Shown in pieces: positions 12,021 through 19,607 of a stretch of DNA of 64,000 nt. Source of the DNA: Hymenobacter sp. 5317J-9. Its GTDB lineage: Bacteria; Bacteroidota; Bacteroidia; Cytophagales; Hymenobacteraceae. The position numbers were made by a program, and so were the translations under genes. The stretch covers positions 1,302,001 to 1,366,000 of the forward strand of contig NZ_CP095050.1 of assembly GCF_022921075.1 (NCBI RefSeq). The letters run 5' to 3'. Every line of letters starts with the position of its first letter. Positions within the stretch are counted from its first letter, which is position 1. Below the pieces are notes generated by a model, which did no database searches, was not told the DNA's origin, and was given only the letters and a program-made list of their open reading frames with translations.

Positions 12021-12049
12021 TTGAATTATTGAAAGAAGTCCTATCTTTG
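12021..12049 (+). promoter_or_regulatory. Probable promoter of the Crp/Fnr regulator gene
   Basis: TATCTTTG at 12042-12049 matches the TAnnTTTG -7 box. The best -33 candidate is TTG at 12021-12023, with 18 bases between the two. The box ends 30 bases before the ATG at 12080. The -33 match is weak. Confidence 0.55.
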
Positions 12050-12079
12050 GGGTTGTTAAGCTTGGTGAACTTATAGCCC

Positions 12080-12787
12080 ATGGGAAAATTCATTACTCCA
12101 AACTGCCAGGAATGTCCTAACCGGAAAGGCCCGCTGATGGGGTGCTGCCAGTTGGAAGAACTGGACTTTATCTCGGGCAGCAAAGTGTCGCAGAGCTACC
12201 AGAAAGGGCAGCGCATCTTTCAGGAGGGCAGCCCATCGCTGGGCCTGCACTGCGTGAACCAGGGCAAAATCAAAGTGACCAAAACGAGCGGCGACGGCAA
12301 GGAGCAAATTGTGCGCCTCTCCAAGGGCGGCGACGTAATGGGCTTCCAGTCGGTACTCACCGAAACCACCTATTCCACCTCGGCGGTGGCGCTCGAAGAC
12401 TGCGTGGTGTGCTTTATTCCGCGCGCCGATTTTTTCCGGGTGTGGCAGTCCAACGTGCAGTTTTCCACTTCGCTCATGCAGATGATGGCCAAAGCCCTGG
12501 GCGCCGCCGAGGTCCAGATGCTACACTTGGCCTACAAGCCCGTGCGCGAGCGCCTAGCCGAGGCCCTGCTGCTGCTTTACCACACCTTCCGGGAAGAAGA
12601 CCAGGCTCTGCCGTTTACCATAGCAATTTCGCGCGAGGACTTGGCCTCGATGGTGGGCACCGCCAAAGAAACCGCCACCCGCCTGCTATCTGATTTCAAA
12701 GAAGAAGGCATCATTGCCACGCGGGGCAGCCAGGTAACCATTCTGCTGCCGAATGGCCTCAGCCGGATTGCCTCCCTCTACGATTAG
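12080..12787 (+). CDS. Crp/Fnr family transcriptional regulator with N-terminal cysteine cluster
   Basis: 235 aa. An N-terminal cysteine-rich segment (NCQECPNRKGPLMGCC; Cys9, 12, 22, 23) precedes a cyclic-nucleotide-binding-like beta-roll (residues ~35-145), a dimer helix (SLMQMMAKALGAAEVQMLHL) and a winged helix (ISREDLASMVGTAKETATRL). The cysteines recall the iron-sulfur ligands of FNR-type oxygen sensors, but spacing differs from E. coli FNR and no metal binding can be shown from sequence. The beta-roll lacks a clear cAMP-binding RTA motif. It lies downstream of sucAB with its own promoter; its targets are unknown. Confidence 0.9.
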   Translation: MGKFITPNCQECPNRKGPLMGCCQLEELDFISGSKVSQSYQKGQRIFQEGSPSLGLHCVNQGKIKVTKTSGDGKEQIVRLSKGGDVMGFQSVLTETTYSTSAVALEDCVVCFIPRADFFRVWQSNVQFSTSLMQMMAKALGAAEVQMLHLAYKPVRERLAEALLLLYHTFREEDQALPFTIAISREDLASMVGTAKETATRLLSDFKEEGIIATRGSQVTILLPNGLSRIASLYD

Positions 12788-13593
12788 ATGGTGCCGGGGC
12801 CAGCAGCCCGGCCGACACTATTTCTTTCCCAATCAGGCAATTGTCCACCCCCGGGCAAGGGAGGGCTCCTCGTGCTATTTCAATTTCTAATTGAAATAGA
12901 TGGATATTAAATAAATTATAAAAATTTGTTATCGATGGAATACGTTGGATGTCACTCGTTGGATTGCTTTTTGACTTAAATCATCGCAGAAAATGACATA
13001 GGTCATTTTTATTAGGTTGCTGTCCGGCGGAGATTTGTAATAGAAAATAGGCTTTGTAAATGGCTGTTATTTGCTGAAAAATGTGGATAATTGCTTGTTT
13101 TATTCTTGAGCTTATTTCAGCCAATATCTTCAGTTAATACCATCGCGCTAATCCAGTAATGCGGCGGCAGTACCCCGGCGGGGTAGTCATCACATGAGGT
13201 GTTTGAGGCGAGATTCGATATTTGAAAAGCACAAAAAAATATTTTGCCTTAAATAAGCAAGCCGTTCGTCTTACCGTCCTGGGTTTGATGAAACCGGCTA
13301 CCCGCAACTGCCTGGCGTACCTCACATTCCTGCGGGCCGCGGCGCCACAACGCGACTCAAGCTGTGCGCTAACCATAACAGGTAGGCATTGACTGGGCTG
13401 TCCGCAGCAAGAATACTTACTACATCCTCACTTCGCTAAGAAAACGGCTGCATCTGATTCGGTTGGCCAGACACGAGCAGTGCGTTGCACGCCTTACGGT
13501 GCAGGTACTGGGCTGGCATTGGCTGCCGAAGTGTTGGAATAAATAACTCCTTAATAACTAACCATAACCCTTCATTTTTACCCATCCTCTTCA
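12788..13593. other. AT-rich 806-base intergenic region
   Basis: No gene is supported. Composition is much more AT-rich than the neighbourhood from about 12870 to 13260. Two perfect inverted repeats stand out: CTATTTCAATT with AATTGAAATAG (12875-12899, 3-nt loop) and AAAATGAC-ATAG-GTCATTTT (12990-13009). A minus-strand frame at 13134-13376 has no recognisable features and is left out. The region sits between the Crp/Fnr gene and the Roadblock cluster and probably holds regulatory DNA. Confidence 0.6.
12990..13009. promoter_or_regulatory. Palindromic candidate operator
   Basis: A perfect 8-bp dyad, AAAATGAC then ATAG then GTCATTTT. The TGAC-N4-GTCA core has the symmetry and length of sites bound by Crp/Fnr-family dimers, and a gene for such a regulator lies 200 bases upstream. 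Binding is inferred, not shown. Confidence 0.35.
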
Positions 13594-13968
13594 ATGGCTT
13601 ACTCGACAAATTCCCCCGCTGGCAAAGTAGTACAAGACGTGTTGAACGATTTGCCGGGCCTGGTGGCCGTGGCGGTGGTCGACATCACCTCGGGCATGGC
13701 CCTGGCCTCGCACTCGAACTCGCCGGCCCTGAACCCCGAAACCGCCGCCGCCTACAACACGGAAGTGGTGAAGCAGAAGCAAAAAGCCATGTCGGCCCTG
13801 AAGCTGAGCGGCGAGAACATCGAGGACATCCTCATCACCCTCACCAATCAGTTTCACCTCATCAAGCTGGCCGGCAATAAGTTCATTTACCTGGTGGTGA
13901 ACTCGCGCGAAACCAACCTCGCCATTGCCCGCGAAGTGCTGCGCTCGACGGCCGACAACCTGAACTAA
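13594..13968 (+). CDS. Roadblock/LC7-like domain protein, copy 1
   Basis: 124 aa, a single Roadblock/LC7-like domain: a central strand with the usual turn (AVAVVDITSGMALASHSNSP), a helix (NTEVVKQKQKAMSAL), the hairpin ILITLTNQFHLIKL and FIYLVVNSRETNLAIAREVL. This profilin-like fold forms dimers that regulate small GTPases, as MglB does for MglA. No signal peptide or membrane segment, so cytoplasmic. First of three related genes; it shares long identical DNA tracts with copy 3 (15534-15914). No GTPase gene is visible within the window. Fold assignment is by pattern and is fairly confident; role is unknown. Confidence 0.75.
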   Translation: MAYSTNSPAGKVVQDVLNDLPGLVAVAVVDITSGMALASHSNSPALNPETAAAYNTEVVKQKQKAMSALKLSGENIEDILITLTNQFHLIKLAGNKFIYLVVNSRETNLAIAREVLRSTADNLN

Positions 13969-13978
13969 TACTGCCTGC

Positions 13979-14047
13979 TCCAACGGCGCGGCCGTTGGAC
14001 TACCACCCCCGGCCGGGCGCGCCTGCTACCCCACGGCGCGCCCGGCC
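13979..14047 (+). promoter_or_regulatory. Two strong hairpins upstream of Roadblock copy 2
   Basis: Hairpin 1: a perfect 9-bp stem (13979-13987 with 13991-13999) around GCG. Hairpin 2: a perfect 13-bp all-G/C stem (14011-14023 with 14035-14047) around an 11-nt loop. No T run follows, so these are not classical terminators. They fill the gap between copies 1 and 2 and end 29 bases before the next ATG. They may stabilise the upstream message, attenuate transcription or control translation. Confidence 0.6.
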
Positions 14048-14076
14048 ACCAGCCGGGACCACCCACCCCGTGCCTC

Positions 14077-14529
14077 ATGAAAATTCCTTTTCTCAAGCAA
14101 CTGCAGCGGCTCACGGGGCCCGTGGCCCACGAGGTGATGCTGGCCGTGCCGGGGCCGGAGGGCGCCCGCATCGAAAGCGCCATTAGGCACCTGCTGGGCG
14201 AACTGCCCGACCTGCTGATGGCGGCCGTGGTGGATGTGGCCACCGGCAAGGCCCTGGCCACCTACACCTCCGACCGTGACCTGCGGCCGGGCGCCTTGTC
14301 GGGTTTCAACGCCGAGGCGGTGCGACAGGTGCAGGCCGCGCTGCGCACCCAGGGCCTGGCGCTGGAAAAGGTGGAAGAAATGCTGTTCACGCTGCGCTCG
14401 CAGCTGCATTTGCTGCGGCTGGTGCCTTCGGAGAAGCAGTTTGTGTACCTGGCCGTGGACTCGCGCGACACCAACTTGGCCATTGCCCGCGAAGTGGTGC
14501 GCGGCGGCATTGCCCTGCTGGAGCCGTAG
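14077..14529 (+). CDS. Roadblock/LC7-like domain protein, divergent copy 2
   Basis: 150 aa. Residues 40-145 align with the Roadblock copies: LMAAVVDVATGKALATYTSD, then FNAEAVRQVQAALRTQGLAL, then MLFTLRSQLHLLRLVPSEKQ and VYLAVDSRDTNLAIAREVVR. It differs by an extra 25-residue N-terminal segment (KIPFLKQLQRLTGPVAHEVM) and by much lower identity. Divergent and near-identical copies side by side suggest heterotypic pairing, as in eukaryotic Roadblock dimers. Preceded by two strong hairpins; followed by about 180 non-coding bases before the membrane protein gene. Confidence 0.7.
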   Translation: MKIPFLKQLQRLTGPVAHEVMLAVPGPEGARIESAIRHLLGELPDLLMAAVVDVATGKALATYTSDRDLRPGALSGFNAEAVRQVQAALRTQGLALEKVEEMLFTLRSQLHLLRLVPSEKQFVYLAVDSRDTNLAIAREVVRGGIALLEP

Positions 14530-14708
14530 GGCACGTTTTTGCTGAAGGTTGAAACAAGTAGCGCCGACCGAGAACACACCGGCCTTTCCAGCCGCTTCCG
14601 GCACCGGGTGCACGGCCCGTTCTTCATTGCTGCTGCCTGCTGGATAAGGCCCGTGGCTGGCCGGTAAAGCCACAAAACCCATTTTTCACCCTTTTTTTCT
14701 GTCCCCAA

Positions 14709-15410
14709 ATGAAGCTTACCGCTACCCCATTTGACCCGCAGACCGGCGCGCTGCTGCCGGTGTACCGCGACGCCTACCTGCGCGGCGACCTGGCGCGCTC
14801 TTCGGCCCGCGCCGTGGAGGAATACCTCCGCAACGACGCCACACAGGCCCACACCACCGTCACGCGCTGGCACGAAATGTCGACCCAGGAGGCCGAAGCC
14901 GCCGCGCCCACCACGTGGGTGCAGAAGCAACTGCTCTTCATTCGGGAGCAGCCGCAGCGCTTCCGCCGCCGGGCGTTCTCGATGGTGGGCGCGGCCGCGC
15001 TGGTGGCTGGTGTGTCGATGGCCGGCACCCGCCTGCCGTCGCACAACGCCCCGGCCGTGCCGGTGTCGCTGCCCGAAATGACGTCGCTGGCCGCCGCGAG
15101 CACCGCCGCGGCCGAGGCGGCGGCCGAAGCCAGCGCCACCCGCCTCGTGACCGTGAGCGGCCGCATACTGAACGAAGCCGGCCAGCCGCTGGTGGGCGCC
15201 ACCGTGCTGCGCAAAGGCACCAGCGTGGGCGCCAGCACCGACGCCAATGGCCGCTACACCCTGCGCCTGCCCGCTGCGGTGGCCGCCACCGCCACGCTGC
15301 AATACGGCTACGCCGGCTACCACGACCAGGAGCTGAAAGCCGCCGACGCCTCGGCCCAGGGCGTGACCCTGCAGCCCCGCGCCAAGCGCAAGCACTGGCT
15401 GTTTTTCTAA
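14709..15410 (+). CDS. Membrane protein with C-terminal carboxypeptidase-regulatory-like domain
   Basis: 233 aa. Residues 1-80 are a hydrophilic, helix-rich cytoplasmic-looking segment (AYLRGDLARSSARAVEEYLR). One hydrophobic helix spans about residues 88-105 (AFSMVGAAALVAGVSMAG). An Ala-rich linker leads to a CarboxypepD_reg-like beta-sandwich at about residues 148-222 (VTVSGRILNEAGQPLVGATV, then STDANGRYTLRLP). The layout (cytoplasmic head, one helix, periplasmic domain) resembles anti-sigma factors that touch TonB-dependent receptors, but no anti-sigma fold is recognised. It lies between Roadblock genes and may anchor them to the membrane. Confidence 0.72.
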   Translation: MKLTATPFDPQTGALLPVYRDAYLRGDLARSSARAVEEYLRNDATQAHTTVTRWHEMSTQEAEAAAPTTWVQKQLLFIREQPQRFRRRAFSMVGAAALVAGVSMAGTRLPSHNAPAVPVSLPEMTSLAAASTAAAEAAAEASATRLVTVSGRILNEAGQPLVGATVLRKGTSVGASTDANGRYTLRLPAAVAATATLQYGYAGYHDQELKAADASAQGVTLQPRAKRKHWLFF

Positions 15411-15533
15411 TTCCAGGCCCCGGTTGCCTGCCCGAGTTATTCTATCTCAGTGAAAGCAAGGACCTACCGTAAGCACGTTGCGAATAAGCTCAAAGAATCT
15501 TCTCATACCCAATCCCCCTCCTCAATAGCCGAT

Positions 15534-15914
15534 ATGGCCTACTCTACCAACAGTCCTGCCGGGAAGGCAGTCGATGGAATCATCACCGATTTGCCGAGCC
15601 TGGTGGCCGTGGCGGTGGTCGACATCACCTCGGGCATGGCCCTGGCCTCGCACTCGAACTCGCCGGCCCTGAACCCCGAAACCGCCGCCGCCTACAACAC
15701 GGAAGTGGTGAAGCAGAAGCAAAAAGCCATGTCGGCCCTGAAGCTGGCGGGCGAGAAAATTGAAGACATTCTGATTACGTTGACCAATCAGTTTCACTTG
15801 ATTAAGCTGAATTCGGCCGGCAATAAGTTCATTTACCTGGTGGTGAACTCGCGCGAAACCAACCTCGCCATTGCCCGCGAGGTACTGCGCTCGCACGCCG
15901 ACGATATCAACTGA
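15534..15914 (+). CDS. Roadblock/LC7-like domain protein, copy 3
   Basis: 126 aa, the same domain as copy 1 (SLVAVAVVDITSGMALASHS through ETNLAIAREVLRSHADDIN), with a two-residue insertion (Asn-Ser) after HLIKL. Two DNA blocks are identical to copy 1 (15598-15746 and 15815-15880), while the stretch between them differs mostly at silent positions. This looks like gene conversion. The last gene of the cluster, it is followed by a clear terminator. Predicted cytoplasmic; partners unknown. Confidence 0.75.
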   Translation: MAYSTNSPAGKAVDGIITDLPSLVAVAVVDITSGMALASHSNSPALNPETAAAYNTEVVKQKQKAMSALKLAGEKIEDILITLTNQFHLIKLNSAGNKFIYLVVNSRETNLAIAREVLRSHADDIN

Positions 15915-15931
15915 TTGCGGTAGTTTTTTTG

Positions 15932-15973
15932 CCTGGAAAAGCCCGTTCGCCGTTGTGAACGGGCTTTTTACAT
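15932..15973 (+). terminator. Terminator of the Roadblock cluster
   Basis: A perfect 12-bp stem (15937-15948, AAAAGCCCGTTC, with 15957-15968) around an 8-nt loop, ending in T residues, 23 bases after the copy 3 stop. Confidence 0.9.
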
Positions 15974-16065
15974 GAAAGGCCAAGTGGAGCCCGGGCGAGT
16001 AGCAGCGTGGTGGGCTTAGCCGGCACCCGGAAAATTTCGTTAAGCGAAGCTCAACTATCCTCGCC

Positions 16066-16611
16066 ATGCAGAAGACTTTGAAACGCTATTCCGCCACGCC
16101 TGTTCGTCGCGCCGCTACCTTTTGGCCCACCGTCGGCTTTGCCACCCTGGCCGGCATGCGCAGCATGAGCGCCCCGGCCTTTCTGAGCCATTACCTGTCG
16201 CGCCAGCCCCACGCAGGGCTGGCGGGCTCGCGGCTGCACTTTCTGCAAAAGCCCGTCACGGCCGGGGTGCTCAAGGTGATGGCGGCCGGCGAAATGGTGG
16301 CCGATAAGCTGCCCAACACGCCCAACCGCATTGCGCCCGAGGTGCTGGCCGGCCGGCTGCTGTCGGGGGCGCTGGTGGGGGCGGCCTGGCACCGGTCGCG
16401 CCACGGCAGCGCGTTGGGCGGCGGGCTGCTGGGGGCCGCGGTGGCGTTTGCGTCCACCATCGTAAGCTACGCGCTGCGCACGGGCATCAGCGAAAAATCG
16501 GGGGTGCCGGTGGCGCTGGTGGGCGTGGGCGAAGATGCCCTGGTGCTGGCCGGCGGCGCGGCCTTGATTGGCTCGCGGCGTCCGGCTGCCAGCGAGTGGC
16601 GCCCGCTGTAA
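16066..16611 (+). CDS. DUF4126 family membrane protein
   Basis: 181 aa. Typical DUF4126 features: WPTVGFATLAGMRSMSAPAF near the N-terminus, then LQKPVTAGVLKVMAAGEMVA with DKLPNTPNRI, then LAGRLLSGALVGAA, and hydrophobic helices toward the C-terminus (GGGLLGAAVAFASTIVSYAL, DALVLAGGAALIGSR). It is predicted to have about four membrane segments. Function is unknown for the family. A TATCCTCG sequence at 16056-16063 lies only two bases before the ATG. It converges on the EamA gene with a 7-base gap and no terminator between. Confidence 0.85.
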   Translation: MQKTLKRYSATPVRRAATFWPTVGFATLAGMRSMSAPAFLSHYLSRQPHAGLAGSRLHFLQKPVTAGVLKVMAAGEMVADKLPNTPNRIAPEVLAGRLLSGALVGAAWHRSRHGSALGGGLLGAAVAFASTIVSYALRTGISEKSGVPVALVGVGEDALVLAGGAALIGSRRPAASEWRPL

Positions 16612-16618
16612 GGCGCGG

Positions 16619-17542
16619 TCAGGCCTTTTGCCGGCCGCCCAGCACCACCAGCACCACGGCCACCACGATGAGCGCGGCGCCGCCCAGCATTTGGGGGTTC
16701 AGCACCTCGCCGGCGAAGGCCCAGCCCAGCAGCACGGCCACCACGGGGTTGACGAAGGCGTAGGTGCCGGCCAGGGCCGGCTCTACCACGCGCAGCAGCC
16801 AGATGTAGGCCGTGAAGGCTACAATGGACCCGAACGTGACCAGGTACGCAAACGCCACCCACGACTTGGCCGTGACCTGCGCCAGCTCGAAACCAGCCGC
16901 CTCGCCCTTCAGCAGGCCCACCACCAGCATGGCCAGGCCGCCGCACAGCATCTGCATGCCGCCCGAGATGAAGGGCGACGCCGCGGGGCGGTGGTTTTTG
17001 GCGTAGAGCGAGCCGATGGACCACACCAGCGAGGCCAGCAGCACCGCAAACACGCCCAGCCCGGTGTGGCCGGGCTGCTTCACGGCCGCGGCGTGGGTGT
17101 GGGCCACCAGCAGGTACATGCCCGCCATGCCGGCGGCCAGCCCCAGCGTCACCCACTTGGTGGGACGGGGCGAAAGGCCGCTGGCCCAGCCCAGCACGGC
17201 CAGAAACATGGGCACCGTGGCCACCAGCAGCGCCGTGATGCTGCTGGGCAAATACACCACGCCCAGCGTGGTGCCGCCGTTGCCGAACCCCAGCAGGCAC
17301 ACCCCAATCACGGCCGCAAAGCCCCAGCCCTGCCAGGTAGGGGCCGGCTCGCCACGCCAGCGCATGAACAAGTAGAGCAGCCCGCCCGCCAGCGCGTAGC
17401 GCGTGCCGGCCATGAGCAGCGGCGGCATGCTGGCCACGGCAAACTTCATAACCAGATAGGTGGAGCCCCAGATGAGATAAACCAGCAGGAAAGCGGAAAT
17501 CAGCGCGGCCCGCGAAGGCGCGGCCGGAGTAGTATCGGACAT
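16619..17542 (-). CDS. EamA/DMT family transporter
   Basis: About 307 aa from the ATG at 17542 (an earlier in-frame ATG at 17569 is less likely because MSDTTPAAPSRAALISAFLL is the usual N-terminus). Ten hydrophobic helices form two EamA repeats, with the family hallmark LIWGSTYLVMKFAVASMPPL in the first half and FTAYIWLLRVVEPALAGTYA, then FVNPVVAVLLGWAFAGE, in the second. Members export amino acids, metabolites or drugs across the inner membrane; this one is closest to the YedA/RhaT-like group. Divergent from the M1 aminopeptidase gene, with a palindromic repeat in the shared upstream region. Confidence 0.9.
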   Translation of the reverse strand: MSDTTPAAPSRAALISAFLLVYLIWGSTYLVMKFAVASMPPLLMAGTRYALAGGLLYLFMRWRGEPAPTWQGWGFAAVIGVCLLGFGNGGTTLGVVYLPSSITALLVATVPMFLAVLGWASGLSPRPTKWVTLGLAAGMAGMYLLVAHTHAAAVKQPGHTGLGVFAVLLASLVWSIGSLYAKNHRPAASPFISGGMQMLCGGLAMLVVGLLKGEAAGFELAQVTAKSWVAFAYLVTFGSIVAFTAYIWLLRVVEPALAGTYAFVNPVVAVLLGWAFAGEVLNPQMLGGAALIVVAVVLVVLGGRQKA

Positions 17543-17587
17543 GAATAGGTTGGAAGGAAATGGGAGCAAAAGTACGGCCTGCCCTTC

Positions 17588-17678
17588 CTGTCATCCTGAG
17601 CGTCGCGAAGGACCTTCTCACATCAGAACGACTGCTGCCTAAGCGTGAGGAGGTCCTTTGCGGCGCTCAGGATGACAG
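17588..17678. repeat. Dispersed palindromic repeat, element A
   Basis: Long imperfect inverted repeat: left arm from 17588 (CTGTCATCCTGAGCGTCGCG) and right arm ending 17678 (GGCGCTCAGGATGACAG). The arms are about 33 bases with a 23-base centre. It lies between the divergent EamA and M1 aminopeptidase genes. Related elements are at 19419, 25005, 42415, 43131 and, more distantly, 55458. Confidence 0.85.
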
Positions 17679-17738
17679 AAAAGATGAACGGATACCTTGT
17701 CGGGCGCTTATTCCTGCCGCTCGTTGTTGCTTTGTGTA

Positions 17739-19403
17739 ATGAAGAACAACCTCCTGCTGGCGCTGCTGCTACTGACCGGTGCGGCGCGCCCCGCCGCCGC
17801 CCAGCTGCTCCAACCCAAGCCCGCCTTCACCCGCGCCGACTCGCTCCGCGGCAGCCTGACCACGCCGCTGCGCACTTGCTACGACCTCAACTACTACCAC
17901 CTCGACGTGAAGCTGGACCCGGCCAAGCGGTTCATCAGCGGCTCTAATCTGTTTCGCTTCACTGCCACGCAGGATTTCACGCGGCTGCAGTTCGACCTGT
18001 TTGCCAACCTGCAGGTGGAGAAGGTGCTGTACCACGGCAAAGAAGTGCCCTTCACCCGCGAGGCGAATGCGGTGTTTGTGACGTTCCCGAAATCCATTGC
18101 CAAGGGCAGCCGCGACGAGTTCACGGTCCAGTATTCAGGCAATCCCACGGTGGCCAAAAAAGCGCCCTGGGACGGCGGCATGGTGTTCACGCAGGATGCC
18201 GCCGGCAAGCCCTGGGTGGCCACCGCCTGCCAGGGCACTGGCGCCAGCATCTGGTGGCCCACCAAAGACCAGCAAGCCGACGAAGTAGACTCCATGCTCA
18301 TCAGCATCAGCGTGCCCACCGGCCTGAAGGACGTATCGAACGGCCGCCTGCGCAAAACCACCAAGCTCAAGGACGGCTACACGCGCTTCGACTGGGCCGT
18401 GCGCAACCCCATCAACAACTACGATGTGGCCCTGAACGTGGGCGACTACCAGCACTTCTCTGACTCATACCAGGGCGAGAAGGGACTGCTCACGCTCGAT
18501 TATTGGGTGCTGCCTGAGAACGTGGCCAAGGCGAAAACTCAGTTTGCGGCCAATGTGAAGCCCATGCTGAAATCGATGGAGCACTGGTTCGGGCCCTACC
18601 CGTGGTACCAGGACGGCTACAAGCTGGTGGACGCCCCGCACTTAGGCATGGAGCACCAGAGCGCCGTGGCTTACGGCAACAAGTACCAGAACGGCTACCT
18701 CGGCCGCGACCGCAGCAACACCGGCTGGGGCGCGAAGTGGGACTTCATCATCATCCACGAGAGCGGGCACGAGTGGTTCGGCAACAACATCACCACCAAG
18801 GACATTGCCGACATGTGGGTGCACGAGGGCTTCACCTGCTATTCCGAAGGGCTGTTTGTGGAAAGCCAGTTTGGCAAGCAGGCGGGGCAGGAGTACATCC
18901 ACGGCCAGCGCCGCAACATCCAGAACGATGGCCCCATTATCGGGCCCTACGGCGTGAACCAGGAAGGCTCGGGCGACATGTACGACAAGGGCAGCGCCAT
19001 GCTCAACACCATTCGCACCCTCCTGAACAACGACGAAAAGTGGCGCCAAACCCTGCGCGGCCTTTCCCGCACCTTCTACCACCAGACCGTGACCGGCCAG
19101 CAGGTGATGGACTACCTCAACCGCGAAACCGGTCAGGATTTCACCAAAGTATTCGACCAGTACCTGCGCCACGCCAGCATTCCGACGCTGGAAATCCGCC
19201 TCGAAGACGGCAAAACGCTGGCCCGTTGGGTGAGCGAGGTCGAAAAGTTCGACATGCCCGTGCGTGTGCGGCTGAAAGGCGGCGAGTACCAGTTCATCAA
19301 GCCCACCGCCCGCTTTGCGGAGATGAAGGAGCTGGCCGGCGCCACCCGCGAGACGCTGGAAGTCGACATGTTCAACTTCTACATCGGGGTGTTGGTGGAT
19401 TAA
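17739..19403 (+). CDS. M1 family aminopeptidase, exported
   Basis: 554 aa from 17739, where a signal peptide begins (MKNNLLLALLLLTGAARPAA). Zinc metallopeptidase with the gluzincin motif HESGHEWFGN (His340, Glu341, His344) and the third ligand Glu363 in MWVHEGF, 18 residues further. The exopeptidase substrate motif GAMEN is present as GMEHQ. The length matches the short Bacteroidota form lacking the large C-terminal HEAT-like domain. It probably trims peptides in the periplasm. Followed by palindrome element B before lpdA. Confidence 0.93.
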   Translation: MKNNLLLALLLLTGAARPAAAQLLQPKPAFTRADSLRGSLTTPLRTCYDLNYYHLDVKLDPAKRFISGSNLFRFTATQDFTRLQFDLFANLQVEKVLYHGKEVPFTREANAVFVTFPKSIAKGSRDEFTVQYSGNPTVAKKAPWDGGMVFTQDAAGKPWVATACQGTGASIWWPTKDQQADEVDSMLISISVPTGLKDVSNGRLRKTTKLKDGYTRFDWAVRNPINNYDVALNVGDYQHFSDSYQGEKGLLTLDYWVLPENVAKAKTQFAANVKPMLKSMEHWFGPYPWYQDGYKLVDAPHLGMEHQSAVAYGNKYQNGYLGRDRSNTGWGAKWDFIIIHESGHEWFGNNITTKDIADMWVHEGFTCYSEGLFVESQFGKQAGQEYIHGQRRNIQNDGPIIGPYGVNQEGSGDMYDKGSAMLNTIRTLLNNDEKWRQTLRGLSRTFYHQTVTGQQVMDYLNRETGQDFTKVFDQYLRHASIPTLEIRLEDGKTLARWVSEVEKFDMPVRVRLKGGEYQFIKPTARFAEMKELAGATRETLEVDMFNFYIGVLVD

Positions 19404-19418
19404 GTCGACCCGACAAAC

Positions 19419-19520
19419 AGAACGTCATGCTGAGCGCAGCCGAAGCATCTCGCGTGAGTAATCAATACCGATTGCAACGAAGCGAGCGAGATGCTTCGGC
19501 TGCGCTCAGCATGACGTTCT
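19419..19520. repeat. Dispersed palindromic repeat, element B
   Basis: Inverted repeat with nearly perfect 35-base arms: 19419-19453 (starts AGAACGTCATGCTGAGCGCA) and 19486-19520. It sits 15 bases after the M1 aminopeptidase stop and is followed by a T-rich stretch, so its transcript would form a long hairpin that could end or protect that message. Confidence 0.88.
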
Positions 19521-19569
19521 TTTATTAAGCACACTTCTCAAACTTACTTCCCCCGCCGCCGCTGTGCCG

Positions 19570-19577
19570 TACCTTCG
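19570..19577 (+). promoter_or_regulatory. Possible -7 box of lpdA
   Basis: TACCTTCG, one mismatch from the TAnnTTTG consensus, ending 30 bases before the lpdA ATG. No good -33 element was found. Confidence 0.4.
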
Positions 19578-19607
19578 CCCGAGCGTACAATCATAGAATA
19601 TCCCCTC

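Noticed and set aside
12875..12899. Terminator of the Crp/Fnr gene
   Set aside because: The 11-bp hairpin is AT-rich, lies about 90 bases past the stop and has no T run, so it was recorded only as an inverted repeat.
13134..13376. 80-codon minus-strand frame in the AT-rich gap
   Set aside because: No recognisable motif, no promoter or neighbour context, and composition like the surrounding non-coding DNA.
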